Shown: piece by piece, positions 1-5,936 of the stretch
How the letters are laid out: the number at the start of each line of letters is the position of its first letter
Numbering within the stretch: the stretch's first letter is position 1
Assembly (NCBI GenBank): GCA_017558165.1
Contig: JAFYWE010000033.1
Location: 1-6,413, forward strand
DNA from: Bacteroidaceae bacterium
Lineage (GTDB): Bacteria > Bacteroidota > Bacteroidia > Bacteroidales > Bacteroidaceae
Direction: 5' to 3'
Length of the DNA stretch: 6,413 nt
Program-made: the position numbers and the translations under genes
Notes under the pieces: model-generated
What the model saw: only the letters and a program-made list of their open reading frames with translations
Told to the model about the DNA's origin: nothing
Database searches by the model: none

Positions 1-385
1 TGAGAGCTACGTTCTCCTCGTATGGGAGGTGTGAACCGTCGATCATCACTGAAGAGAAACCAGAGTCGATACAGCTCTTGCAAGTCTCGAATGTATCACC
101 GTGGTCGAGGTGAAGAACGATCTCAGGCTTTTCGCAACCGAGCTCCTTTGCATACTCAACAGCACCCTGTGCCATGTAACGGAGCAAAGTAGCGTTAGCA
201 TACTGACGAGCTCCCTTAGAAACCTGAAGGATAACAGGTGACTTTGTTTCAACAGCAGCCTTGATGATAGCCTGCATCTGCTCCATGTTGTTGAAGTTGA
301 ACGCTGGGATAGCGTAACCACCCTCAATTGCTCTTGCAAACATATCTCTTGTGTTTACAAGACCTAATTCTTTGTAATTTACCAT
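1..385 (-). CDS. fba: Class II fructose-bisphosphate aldolase, N-terminal part (3' end outside the window)
   Basis: The enzyme cleaves fructose 1,6-bisphosphate to glyceraldehyde 3-phosphate and dihydroxyacetone phosphate, and runs the reverse reaction in gluconeogenesis; it is cytosolic. The first 128 residues are visible, beginning MVNYKELGLVNTRDMFARAI. Residues 24-33 (YAIPAFNFNN) are the typical early beta-strand of class II aldolases. Residues 91-96 (LHLDHG) carry the Asp-His pair (D94, H95) that in this family supplies the catalytic acid and a zinc ligand. The SGFSSVMIDGS stretch (108-118) is the next conserved block. The remaining zinc ligands and the phosphate-binding region lie beyond the left edge, so completeness cannot be judged. 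The ATG at 385-383 is chosen because family similarity starts right there; no strong Shine-Dalgarno sequence precedes it, which is normal in Bacteroidales. It is divergent from udk. The class is confident; the subclass (IIA or IIB) is not. Confidence 0.95.
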   Translation of the reverse strand, partial: MVNYKELGLVNTRDMFARAIEGGYAIPAFNFNNMEQMQAIIKAAVETKSPVILQVSKGARQYANATLLRYMAQGAVEYAKELGCEKPEIVLHLDHGDTFETCKSCIDSGFSSVMIDGSHLPYEENVAL

Positions 386-442
386 AGTTATTTAATACTT
401 TAAAGTAGTTAGATAATCACTGTCTACCACCCTACCGGGCGT

Positions 443-471
443 AATTCTTTGCAAATTTAATAAATTCTTTG
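443..471. repeat. Direct repeat AATTCTTTG x2 around the fba -7 element
   Basis: The 9-mer AATTCTTTG occurs at 443-451 and 463-471, start to start exactly 20 bp, about two helical turns. The candidate fba -7 element (452-459) lies between the two copies. A third copy is at 366-374, inside the first codons of fba, where it encodes part of KELG. The pattern would suit a regulator that binds tandem sites on one DNA face, but in an AT-rich region it may be chance. Confidence 0.4.
452..459 (-). promoter_or_regulatory. Candidate Bacteroidetes -7 promoter element for fba
   Basis: On the minus strand this reads TAAATTTG, a full match to the Bacteroidetes sigma -7 consensus TAnnTTTG. It would start transcription roughly 60 bases before the fba ATG. 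No TTTG is present 19-21 bases upstream, so the -33 half is weak or absent. The assignment rests on the -7 match and its position alone. Confidence 0.45.
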
Positions 472-563
472 GTTAAACAGACATATTAGACAAAAAATTA
501 TACAACCAGAGTGATAAAGTGTTTTTTTAGTATAAACGGATAGGCATTTATGAGGAAATATCA

Positions 564-571
564 TATATTTG
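564..571 (+). promoter_or_regulatory. Possible distal -7 promoter element upstream of udk
   Basis: TATATTTG matches TAnnTTTG on the plus strand and is identical to the proximal element at 649-656, including the following GA. It has no recognisable -33 TTTG at the usual distance. It would give a leader of more than 100 bases that includes the 608-632 hairpin. Confidence 0.25.
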
Positions 572-607
572 AGAAAAATCTCCAATATTTACTGAACTCG
601 CTGTGAA

Positions 608-632
608 AAATACTGAAGCAAACTTCGTATTT
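608..632 (+). promoter_or_regulatory. Hairpin / inverted repeat upstream of udk
   Basis: The arms AAATAC-GAAG (608-618, one unpaired T at 614) and CTTC-GTATTT (623-632) pair over ten base pairs around a four-base loop CAAA (619-622). No U-run follows on the plus strand, so it does not look like an intrinsic terminator. Its right arm covers TTCG (624-627), the best near-match to a -33 TTTG for the proximal udk -7 element, with a 21-base spacer. That placement would suit an operator, but function is inferred from geometry only. Confidence 0.4.
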
Positions 633-648
633 ATCGCTCGTTTGTTCG

Positions 649-656
649 TATATTTG
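649..656 (+). promoter_or_regulatory. Candidate proximal -7 promoter element for udk operon
   Basis: TATATTTG matches the Bacteroidetes -7 consensus TAnnTTTG. It ends 29 bases before the udk ATG, giving a short leader. The only -33 candidate is TTCG at 624-627 (three of four bases), 21 bases upstream. It is the best placed promoter for the udk-transglycosylase unit. Confidence 0.5.
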
Positions 657-685
657 AAGAAAAGTTCAAAAACACGATTCATAAA

Positions 686-1294
686 ATGTATATCATAGGC
701 ATAGCAGGCGGCACAGGTTCAGGAAAGACCACCGTTGTAAAAGAGATAGTTAATTCATTGCCCCAGGGGTCGGTGGCAGTAATTCCACAGGATTCATACT
801 ACAAGGACAGCAGCCACGTCCCTGTCGAGGAGCGCCAGTTCATCAATTTTGACCACCCCGATGCGTTCGATTGGGATTTACTTGTTGAGCAGATTGCACA
901 GTTGCGCCAGGGTAAGGCCATTGAACAGCCTACATACTCATATATTACCTGCACACGCCAACCCGAGACTATTCACATTGAGCCCAAAGAGGTTATCATA
1001 GTAGAGGGCATCATGGCGCTTGTGAACCCCGAGCTGCGCGAACTGATGGACCTGAAGATATTTGTAGATGCCGACGCTGATGACCGCCTCATCCGTCTCA
1101 TTCGCCGCGATGTGATTGAGCGAGGCCGCACCGCCGAGACTGTAATATCACGTTATGAACGCATTGTAAAGGACATGCACTGGGAATTCATTGAGCCGAC
1201 AAAGAAATTTGCCGACATAATAATGCCACAGGGAGGCCACAACAAGAAAGCTATCAAAGCCCTGCAGATGTCCATTGGCTATTTCCTAAAGTAA
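686..1294 (+). CDS. udk: Uridine kinase
   Basis: This cytosolic pyrimidine-salvage enzyme phosphorylates uridine and cytidine to UMP and CMP with ATP or GTP. The protein has 202 residues, normal for bacterial Udk (about 200-215). Residues 8-15 (GGTGSGKT) form the P-loop, with K14 and T15. PQDSYYKD (34-41) holds D36, equivalent by motif to the catalytic Asp of human UCK2. FDHPDAFDW (55-63) and PTYSY (82-86) are the substrate-side motifs. IIVEGIMAL (104-112) is the Walker B-like strand. RRDVIERGR (140-148) is the arginine-rich lid. One oddity is that the position of the base-contacting His in HTR/HSR of E. coli Udk or UCK2 is Cys here (C89 in TCTRQPE). The start is the first ATG, directly before the P-loop strand. 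The stop lies 7 bp before the transglycosylase ATG, so the two are very likely co-transcribed. Confidence in the family is high. Confidence 0.96.
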   Translation: MYIIGIAGGTGSGKTTVVKEIVNSLPQGSVAVIPQDSYYKDSSHVPVEERQFINFDHPDAFDWDLLVEQIAQLRQGKAIEQPTYSYITCTRQPETIHIEPKEVIIVEGIMALVNPELRELMDLKIFVDADADDRLIRLIRRDVIERGRTAETVISRYERIVKDMHWEFIEPTKKFADIIMPQGGHNKKAIKALQMSIGYFLK

Positions 1295-1301
1295 ACGGCG
1301 G

Positions 1302-2051
1302 ATGAAAAAAAGGAATCTGATACCGGCCACATTGGTTCTGCTCATATCGTTTGTAGCGATATTCGTATTCGATGTCGCTACAAAGCGGTTGGACAAGAGC
1401 TATGAGCCTGTATGGAAGGAGGTTCCTGCATACACATATCTGTCGCCCTATGCCGAGCTGTCGCCGTATGACGCACACTTTAGGGAAGCAGCCGACAGCA
1501 CAGGATATGACTGGACGCTGATTGCAGCCATTGCCTTTACCGAGTCACGGTTCGACAGTACTGCCGTATCCGAGGCGGGCGCTCTTGGAGTGATGCAGAT
1601 GATGCCGGAGACTCTACGCGGATTCGACATCCCCGATTCACTACACAACGACAACTACACGAACATCATGACAGCCGCAAGGCTGCTGCAGTCACTGGAG
1701 AAGCAGTTCCGCTATATCAAAGATACTGACGAACGCATAAAGTTCATTCTGGCATCATACAATGCCGGGTTCGGATACATCCACGATGCCATGCGCCTTG
1801 CGAGAAAGTATGGATATGACAGATATAAATGGGAAACAAACGTCGACTCGTTCCTTGTCCATTTGAGCAAGCCCGAATACTACACCGACACGCTTTGCCG
1901 CAACGGACAGTTCAACGGTTGGGCCGAGACCCTGTCATTCGTGAAGAAAGTACACCGCAACTGGCGCAAATTCCGTGCCATACAGGAGGACTACAGCGAC
2001 TCCATCCGGGAGCTGATAATCAACGACAGTACATTAAGGATAATGCAATAA
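1302..2051 (+). CDS. Membrane-anchored lytic transglycosylase (SLT/GH23 domain)
   Basis: Lytic transglycosylases cleave the MurNAc-GlcNAc bond of peptidoglycan, leaving a 1,6-anhydro-MurNAc end, and act in the periplasm. In the 249-residue protein, residues 1-5 are basic (MKKRN) and about 6-23 are hydrophobic, an uncleaved anchor or signal peptide. There is no lipobox Cys, so it is probably not a lipoprotein. The SLT domain spans about 55-185. TESRFDSTAVSEAGALG (80-96) contains the catalytic Glu E81; GVMQMMPET (96-104) and ASYNAG (151-156) are the other signature blocks. This resembles the catalytic domain of MltF, without its N-terminal solute-binding domain. The C-terminal 60 residues are basic and unassigned. 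It follows udk by 7 bp and ends just before a terminator, so it is the last gene of that unit. The link with uridine kinase looks like shared transcription, not shared chemistry. A GGCGG directly before the ATG may help initiation. Confidence 0.92.
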   Translation: MKKRNLIPATLVLLISFVAIFVFDVATKRLDKSYEPVWKEVPAYTYLSPYAELSPYDAHFREAADSTGYDWTLIAAIAFTESRFDSTAVSEAGALGVMQMMPETLRGFDIPDSLHNDNYTNIMTAARLLQSLEKQFRYIKDTDERIKFILASYNAGFGYIHDAMRLARKYGYDRYKWETNVDSFLVHLSKPEYYTDTLCRNGQFNGWAETLSFVKKVHRNWRKFRAIQEDYSDSIRELIINDSTLRIMQ

Positions 2052-2053
2052 AA

Positions 2054-2089
2054 AAAATCGTTTCCATTCAATTGAACGGAAACGATTTT
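2054..2089. terminator. Bidirectional intrinsic terminator between convergent genes
   Basis: A perfect 12-bp stem, AAAATCGTTTCC (2054-2065) with GGAAACGATTTT (2078-2089), is extended inside by an A/C mismatch and three more pairs around loop AATT. On the plus strand it is followed by a T-rich tract after one C. On the minus strand the stem's own T-run continues into TTT. It starts 3 bases after the transglycosylase stop and ends 18 bases before the nfn stop (minus strand), so it can serve both genes. Confidence 0.9.
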
Positions 2090-2106
2090 CTTTTATTCTA
2101 TTGTCA

Positions 2107-4398
2107 TTACTTGCTCAAATGCTCGTGCATTGCAGCTGCAGCACGGCGACCGTCGCCCATGGCGAGGATAACGGTTGCACCACCGCGCACGATATCGCCA
2201 CCTGCATAAAGGAACGGAATTGATGACTGCATATTCTCGTTAACAGCGATAGTATTCTTGCGGCCGAGTTCAAGTCCCTCTACTGATGTAGGAACAAGTG
2301 GGTTTGGAGAAACACCTACTGCAACAACTGCAACATCGATATCAATTGTCTCGATGGCGCCTTCAACAGGAACTGGAGAACGACGGCCTGAAGCATCGGG
2401 CTCGCCAAGTTCCATCTTCTGCAACACGATCTGCTTCACGCAACCCTTCTCATCGGCAATGTACTCGATGGGGTTATGCAATGTAAGGAACTCAACACCC
2501 TCTTCTTTCGCATGCTTCACCTCCTCGAGACGTGCAGGCATCTCGGCCTCGCTGCGGCGATAGATGATCATGGCACGCTCGGCACCCAAACGCAATGCTG
2601 TGCGCACAGAGTCCATAGCAGTGTTACCGCCACCAATGACAGCCACGCGCTTACCCATGCATATTGGAGTATCGGTCTCGGGGTTAGAGGCATCCATAAG
2701 GTTCACACGGGTAAGATACTCGTTTGATGACATGATGTTGTTGGAGTTCTCGCCAGGGATGTTCATAAAGTTCGGCAAGCCGGCACCCGACGCAACAAAG
2801 ACACCCTTGAAGTCCTCGTCCTGCAACTGCGCAATAGAAATTGTCTTACCGACAACACAGTCCTTTACAAACTCAACACCCATTGCACGCAAGTTCTCGA
2901 TCTCATGCTCTACAATGGCGTTAGGCAAACGGAATTCAGGAATACCATATTTGAGCACGCCACCAATCTCGTGAAGCGCCTCATATACAGTAACAGCATA
3001 ACCCAACTTAGCCATGTCGCCGGCAAATGAAAGACCTGCAGGACCTGAACCGACAACGGCAACCTTGATGCCGTTTGATGCCGCAACCTGTGGAGCAGGC
3101 ATCTCGCCGCTCTCACGTGCGTAGTCGGCTGCAAAGCGTTCGAGCGAACCGATGGCAACAGCCTTGTGGCCCATCTTCAGGTGTATACACTTGCTCTCGC
3201 ACTGCTTCTCCTGTGGGCATACACGGCCACACACTGCAGGCAACGAACTTGTCATCTTGAGCACCTGGGCAGCCTTGACAAACTCGCCACGCTCAATATT
3301 CTTGACAAATGAAGGGATGTTGATGCTTACCGGACAGCCCTCCATACAGGCAGGTTTTGGACAGTCGAGACAACGCTGTGCCTCAACAAGTGCCATCTCC
3401 TTTGTAAAGCCGGTATTTACCTCCTCGCGCAGCTTTGTCGCACGGTAAGCAGGCTCCAGTTCAGGCATTGGGCAACGCTCAATAGCAGTACGCTCCTTTG
3501 GTTTCATCTTGCTGCGGAGCTCGACACGCCAAGCCGCATCGCGGTTTGTTAGCTCGTCACACTCACTCGAGCACTCCTCGCTCTTGCCAAGCTTCTCCAG
3601 CTCGAGCGCCTCCTGAGCCTTAAAAGAGCCAAGACGCTGCATCATGCCGTCAAAGTCAACCTCGTGACCATCGAACTCAGGGCCATCTACACAAACGAAC
3701 TTGGTCTTTCCGCCGACAGTCACACGACAAGCACCGCACATACCGGTACCATCGACCATGATAGTATTCAAAGAGACAACGGTAGGTATCTCGTACTGCT
3801 TTGTAAGCTTGCACACGAACTTCATCATAATAGCCGGACCAATGGCAACGCAGTGGTCAACCTTCTCGCGCTTGATGACACGCTCGATACCCTCGGTAAC
3901 AAGACCTTTATCTCCGTAAGAGCCATCGTCGGTCATGATGATAACCTCGTCCGATACCTCACGTACCTCCTTCTCAAGGATGATGAGATCCTTTGAACGG
4001 CCTGCGAGCACCGAAATCACGCGGTTACCGGCCTTTTTGAGTGCCGCAGCAATGGGCAACATAGGCGCAACGCCCACACCACCGCCGGCACAAACGACAG
4101 TACCGAAATTCTCGATATGTGTAGCCTGGCCAAGAGGACCGACAACATCGGTAATGCAATCGCCCTCATTGAGGTCGCACAGACGGCTTGAGCTCAAGCC
4201 CACCTTCTGGATTACGAGAGTGATGATACCCTTTTCGGTATCGGCATGTGCAATGGTCAACGGAATGCGCTCACCCTTTTCGCCGACTCTCACAATGACA
4301 AAGTTACCGGCTCTGTATGCCTTTGCAATAAGCGGAGCCTCTACACGCAGACGGAAAACCTTTTCCGAAAACTGCTCTTTCGATACTATCTTGTACAT
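2107..4398 (-). CDS. Fused NfnA-NfnB-type NAD(P)H/ferredoxin oxidoreductase (PyrK-like plus GltD-like)
   Basis: Single 763-residue protein joining two subunits that are separate in many bacteria. Residues 1 to about 265 are NfnA/PyrK-like: RIPLTIA (44-50) binds FAD, VVCAGGGVGVAP (101-112) is the NAD-binding loop, and D216, C221, C224 and C236 surround a [2Fe-2S] site. Residues about 300-763 are NfnB/GltD-like. C343, C346, C351 and C355, then C394, C400 and C404, plus E420 match in spacing the ligands of the two [4Fe-4S] clusters of dihydropyrimidine dehydrogenase, with Glu where that enzyme has Gln156. VAVVGSGPAG (446-455) is the FAD Rossmann motif, VAVIGGGNTA (585-594) the NADPH site, and YAGGD (731-735) the C-terminal FAD motif. 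In Nfn this set couples NADH, NADPH and ferredoxin by flavin-based electron bifurcation in the cytosol. Databases often name such fusions dihydroorotate dehydrogenase B NAD-binding subunit/glutamate synthase small subunit. No gltB or pyrD is adjacent, which favours Nfn. Bifurcation itself is inferred. The ATG sits at the conserved family N-terminus. Confidence 0.9.
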   Translation of the reverse strand: MYKIVSKEQFSEKVFRLRVEAPLIAKAYRAGNFVIVRVGEKGERIPLTIAHADTEKGIITLVIQKVGLSSSRLCDLNEGDCITDVVGPLGQATHIENFGTVVCAGGGVGVAPMLPIAAALKKAGNRVISVLAGRSKDLIILEKEVREVSDEVIIMTDDGSYGDKGLVTEGIERVIKREKVDHCVAIGPAIMMKFVCKLTKQYEIPTVVSLNTIMVDGTGMCGACRVTVGGKTKFVCVDGPEFDGHEVDFDGMMQRLGSFKAQEALELEKLGKSEECSSECDELTNRDAAWRVELRSKMKPKERTAIERCPMPELEPAYRATKLREEVNTGFTKEMALVEAQRCLDCPKPACMEGCPVSINIPSFVKNIERGEFVKAAQVLKMTSSLPAVCGRVCPQEKQCESKCIHLKMGHKAVAIGSLERFAADYARESGEMPAPQVAASNGIKVAVVGSGPAGLSFAGDMAKLGYAVTVYEALHEIGGVLKYGIPEFRLPNAIVEHEIENLRAMGVEFVKDCVVGKTISIAQLQDEDFKGVFVASGAGLPNFMNIPGENSNNIMSSNEYLTRVNLMDASNPETDTPICMGKRVAVIGGGNTAMDSVRTALRLGAERAMIIYRRSEAEMPARLEEVKHAKEEGVEFLTLHNPIEYIADEKGCVKQIVLQKMELGEPDASGRRSPVPVEGAIETIDIDVAVVAVGVSPNPLVPTSVEGLELGRKNTIAVNENMQSSIPFLYAGGDIVRGGATVILAMGDGRRAAAAMHEHLSK

Positions 4399-4425
4399 AA
4401 TATTGCTTTGGTCTATTAAAATGAT

Positions 4426-4451
4426 ACAGGGGCGGGGTGTCCCGCCCCTGT
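4426..4451. terminator. GC-rich hairpin in the serS-nfn gap, possible terminator
   Basis: The arms ACAGGGGCGGG (4426-4436) and CCCGCCCCTGT (4441-4451) pair perfectly over 11 bp around loop GTGT. This is strikingly GC-rich against its AT-rich flanks. On the minus strand, the direction of serS and nfn, it is followed by ATCATTTTAATAG, only a weak T-run. On the plus strand it is followed by CGTTTTATTT, a better one. It may end serS transcripts, end antisense transcripts, or be part of a dispersed repeat. Confidence 0.5.
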
Positions 4452-4465
4452 CGTTTTATTTCAAA

Positions 4466-4492
4466 GTCATCCCGCGTAACGCAGAAGATGCC
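4466..4492. repeat. Imperfect palindrome after serS
   Basis: CATC (4468-4471) pairs with GATG (4487-4490) and GCG (4474-4476) with CGC (4480-4482) around loop TAA, with an unpaired CC/AGAA in between. It looks like a decayed copy of a longer palindrome of the kind found as dispersed intergenic repeats. On the plus strand it runs directly into CCTTTTT. It begins 7 bases after the serS stop in the direction of transcription. Identity as a repeat family is a guess from shape. Confidence 0.35.
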
Positions 4493-4499
4493 TTTTTAG

Positions 4500-5774
4500 T
4501 TAATCTATAATCTCGAAGCCACAGTAAGGAACCAACGCCTTTGGAATGCGGATACCCTCGGGAGTCTGGTTATTCTCAAGAAGCGCTGCAACTATACGTG
4601 GGAGAGCAAGCGCCGAACCGTTGAGAGTGTGGCAAAGCTCGGTCTTCTTGTCGGCATTGCGATAACGGCACTTCAAGCGGTTTGCCTGATAGCTGTCGAA
4701 GTTTGACACTGAAGAAACCTCGAGCCAACGCTGCTGAGCCTCTGAATATACCTCGAAGTCGAAGCAGAGAGCTGCAGTAAAGCTCATATCGCCACCGCAA
4801 AGACGGAGAATGCGGTATGGGAGCTCGAGTTTCTGCAAGAGGCCCTCGACGTGCTCAAGCATCTCCTTGTGCGACTCCTTGCTGTGCTCTGGAGTATCAA
4901 TGCGTACGATCTCGACCTTTGAGAACTCGTGCAAACGGTTCAAACCACGTACATCCTTACCATATGAACCGGCCTCACGACGGAAACACTGTGTGTATGC
5001 GCAGTTCTTGATTGGCAACTGTTTCTCGTCAAGGATAACGTCGCGGTAGATGTTTGTCACAGGAACCTCTGCTGTTGGGATGAGATACAAATCATCAAGG
5101 CCACAGTGATACATCTGGCCCTCCTTATCGGGGAGCTGACCTGTACCGTAACCAGATGCTGCATTCACAACTGTTGGAGGCATGATCTCAACATAACCGG
5201 CCTTGCGGGCTTCATCGAGGAAAAAGTTGATGAGTGCACGCTGCAACTGAGCACCCTTGCCCTTGTATACGGGGAAACCGGCACCGGTAATCTTCACACC
5301 AAGGTCAAAGTCTATGAGGTCATACTTCTTTGCAAGTTCCCAGTGTGGCAATGCGTTCTCTGGGAGAACAGTCTCCATACCACCGGTCTTCTCAATCACG
5401 TTATCCTCGGCTACTGCGCCCTCTGGTACCTCATCGTATGGGATGTTAGGAATTGTATAGAGCACCTGCTGCAACTCATCGGCAGCAGCATCCATCTTCT
5501 CCTGCAACTCGGTAGCCTTAGCCTTGAGTGTAGCAACCTCGGTCTTTACGGCATTCGCCTCATCGGCAGCACCGGCCTTCATCAACTGACCGATCTTTGC
5601 AGCAAGCTGCTTGTTCTGTGCAAGAACGTTGTCAAGCTCCTGCTGTGCAGCACGACGTGCCTTATCGAGTTCCAAAACCTTGTCAATTGTCTCCTGAGCA
5701 TTCTTGAAATGCTTCTTCTCAAGACCTTTCAAAACCTTCTCGGTCTCCTGAGAAATAACTTTTAATGTCAGCAT
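4500..5774 (-). CDS. serS: Seryl-tRNA synthetase
   Basis: This cytosolic class II synthetase charges tRNA-Ser, and also tRNA-Sec where present, with serine via seryl-adenylate. At 424 residues it is full length for bacterial SerRS (about 420-430). Residues about 28-105 are rich in Lys, Glu, Gln and Ala, the long antiparallel coiled-coil arm that grips the tRNA-Ser variable arm. The catalytic domain follows. TAEVP (234-238) is the serine-binding loop; CFRREAGSYG (263-272) is motif 2 with R265 and E267; GSALALPR (386-393) is motif 3 with R393. The opening MLTLKVI is the conserved N-terminal strand, which supports this start. It lies 162 bp downstream of rpmA, beyond that gene's terminator, and has its own candidate -7 element. 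nfn follows after 101 bp. No T-box or other leader regulation is visible. I see no missing motif or truncation. Confidence 0.98.
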   Translation of the reverse strand: MLTLKVISQETEKVLKGLEKKHFKNAQETIDKVLELDKARRAAQQELDNVLAQNKQLAAKIGQLMKAGAADEANAVKTEVATLKAKATELQEKMDAAADELQQVLYTIPNIPYDEVPEGAVAEDNVIEKTGGMETVLPENALPHWELAKKYDLIDFDLGVKITGAGFPVYKGKGAQLQRALINFFLDEARKAGYVEIMPPTVVNAASGYGTGQLPDKEGQMYHCGLDDLYLIPTAEVPVTNIYRDVILDEKQLPIKNCAYTQCFRREAGSYGKDVRGLNRLHEFSKVEIVRIDTPEHSKESHKEMLEHVEGLLQKLELPYRILRLCGGDMSFTAALCFDFEVYSEAQQRWLEVSSVSNFDSYQANRLKCRYRNADKKTELCHTLNGSALALPRIVAALLENNQTPEGIRIPKALVPYCGFEIID

Positions 5775-5833
5775 AATTTATCTTGTTTTAATATTTCCGT
5801 ATCATAAAGCCGGCATTCCCGACCTTTAAAATA

Positions 5834-5841
5834 CAAAAATA
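5834..5841 (-). promoter_or_regulatory. Candidate -7 promoter element for serS
   Basis: On the minus strand this reads TATTTTTG, a full match to TAnnTTTG. It sits about 60 bases upstream of the serS ATG and downstream of the rpmA terminator, exactly where an independent serS promoter would be expected. No clear -33 TTTG lies 19-21 bases further up. Confidence 0.5.
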
Positions 5842-5889
5842 CAATTATTTCTTAATTATTGACAGCATATTGAAAAAATAATATAAAAA

Positions 5890-5916
5890 AAGGCAACCCT
5901 TTAAAAGGATTGCCTT
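5890..5916 (-). terminator. Intrinsic terminator of the rplU-rpmA unit
   Basis: AAGGCAA (5890-5896) pairs with TTGCCTT (5910-5916). After a C/A mismatch, CCTT (5898-5901) pairs with AAGG (5905-5908) around a three-base loop. On the minus strand the stem is followed by TTTTT and further T-rich sequence. It begins 20 bases after the rpmA stop. Confidence 0.88.
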
Positions 5917-5936
5917 ATAACACAGCTGATTTATAA

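Larger units (their letters stand above)
386..685. other. Divergent fba/udk intergenic region
   Basis: This 300-base AT-rich stretch separates the divergent aldolase and uridine kinase starts. It contains TAnnTTTG matches on both strands, a 20-bp-spaced direct repeat beside the aldolase element, and a hairpin at 608-632; each is listed separately. The only possible reading frames are very short, and none has codon or similarity support. I see no tRNA or recognisable riboswitch. Confidence 0.8.

Noticed and set aside
46..339. Minus-strand 97-residue open frame
   Set aside because: It lies wholly inside the aldolase gene in another frame and has a Ser/Leu/Arg-rich composition with no family similarity.
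550..606. 18-codon plus-strand frame MRKYHIFEKNLQYLLNSL upstream of udk, possible leader peptide
   Set aside because: There is no ribosome-binding signal, no run of regulatory codons and no attenuator following it. A TAnnTTTG match lies inside it, so it may not even be transcribed.
2107..4398. Reading the fused gene as glutamate synthase small subunit or dihydroorotate dehydrogenase electron-transfer subunit
   Set aside because: Both domains are homologous to those, but no gltB or pyrD is adjacent and the combination of halves is that of Nfn. Kept as an alternative only.
4426..4492. CRISPR-like or IS-end structure
   Set aside because: The palindromes are single, there are no regularly spaced copies or spacers, and there is no transposase or target duplication in the window.
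3935..4510. 191-residue plus-strand open frame antisense to nfn
   Set aside because: Most of it mirrors the nfn coding strand, and its end is made of the serS-nfn hairpin region. Composition is that of a shadow frame.
5106..5765. 219-residue Leu-rich plus-strand open frame antisense to serS, looking like a membrane protein
   Set aside because: It is the complement of the serS coiled-coil and adjoining codons. Leucines arise opposite CAA, AAG and GAG codons. SerRS on the other strand is unambiguous.
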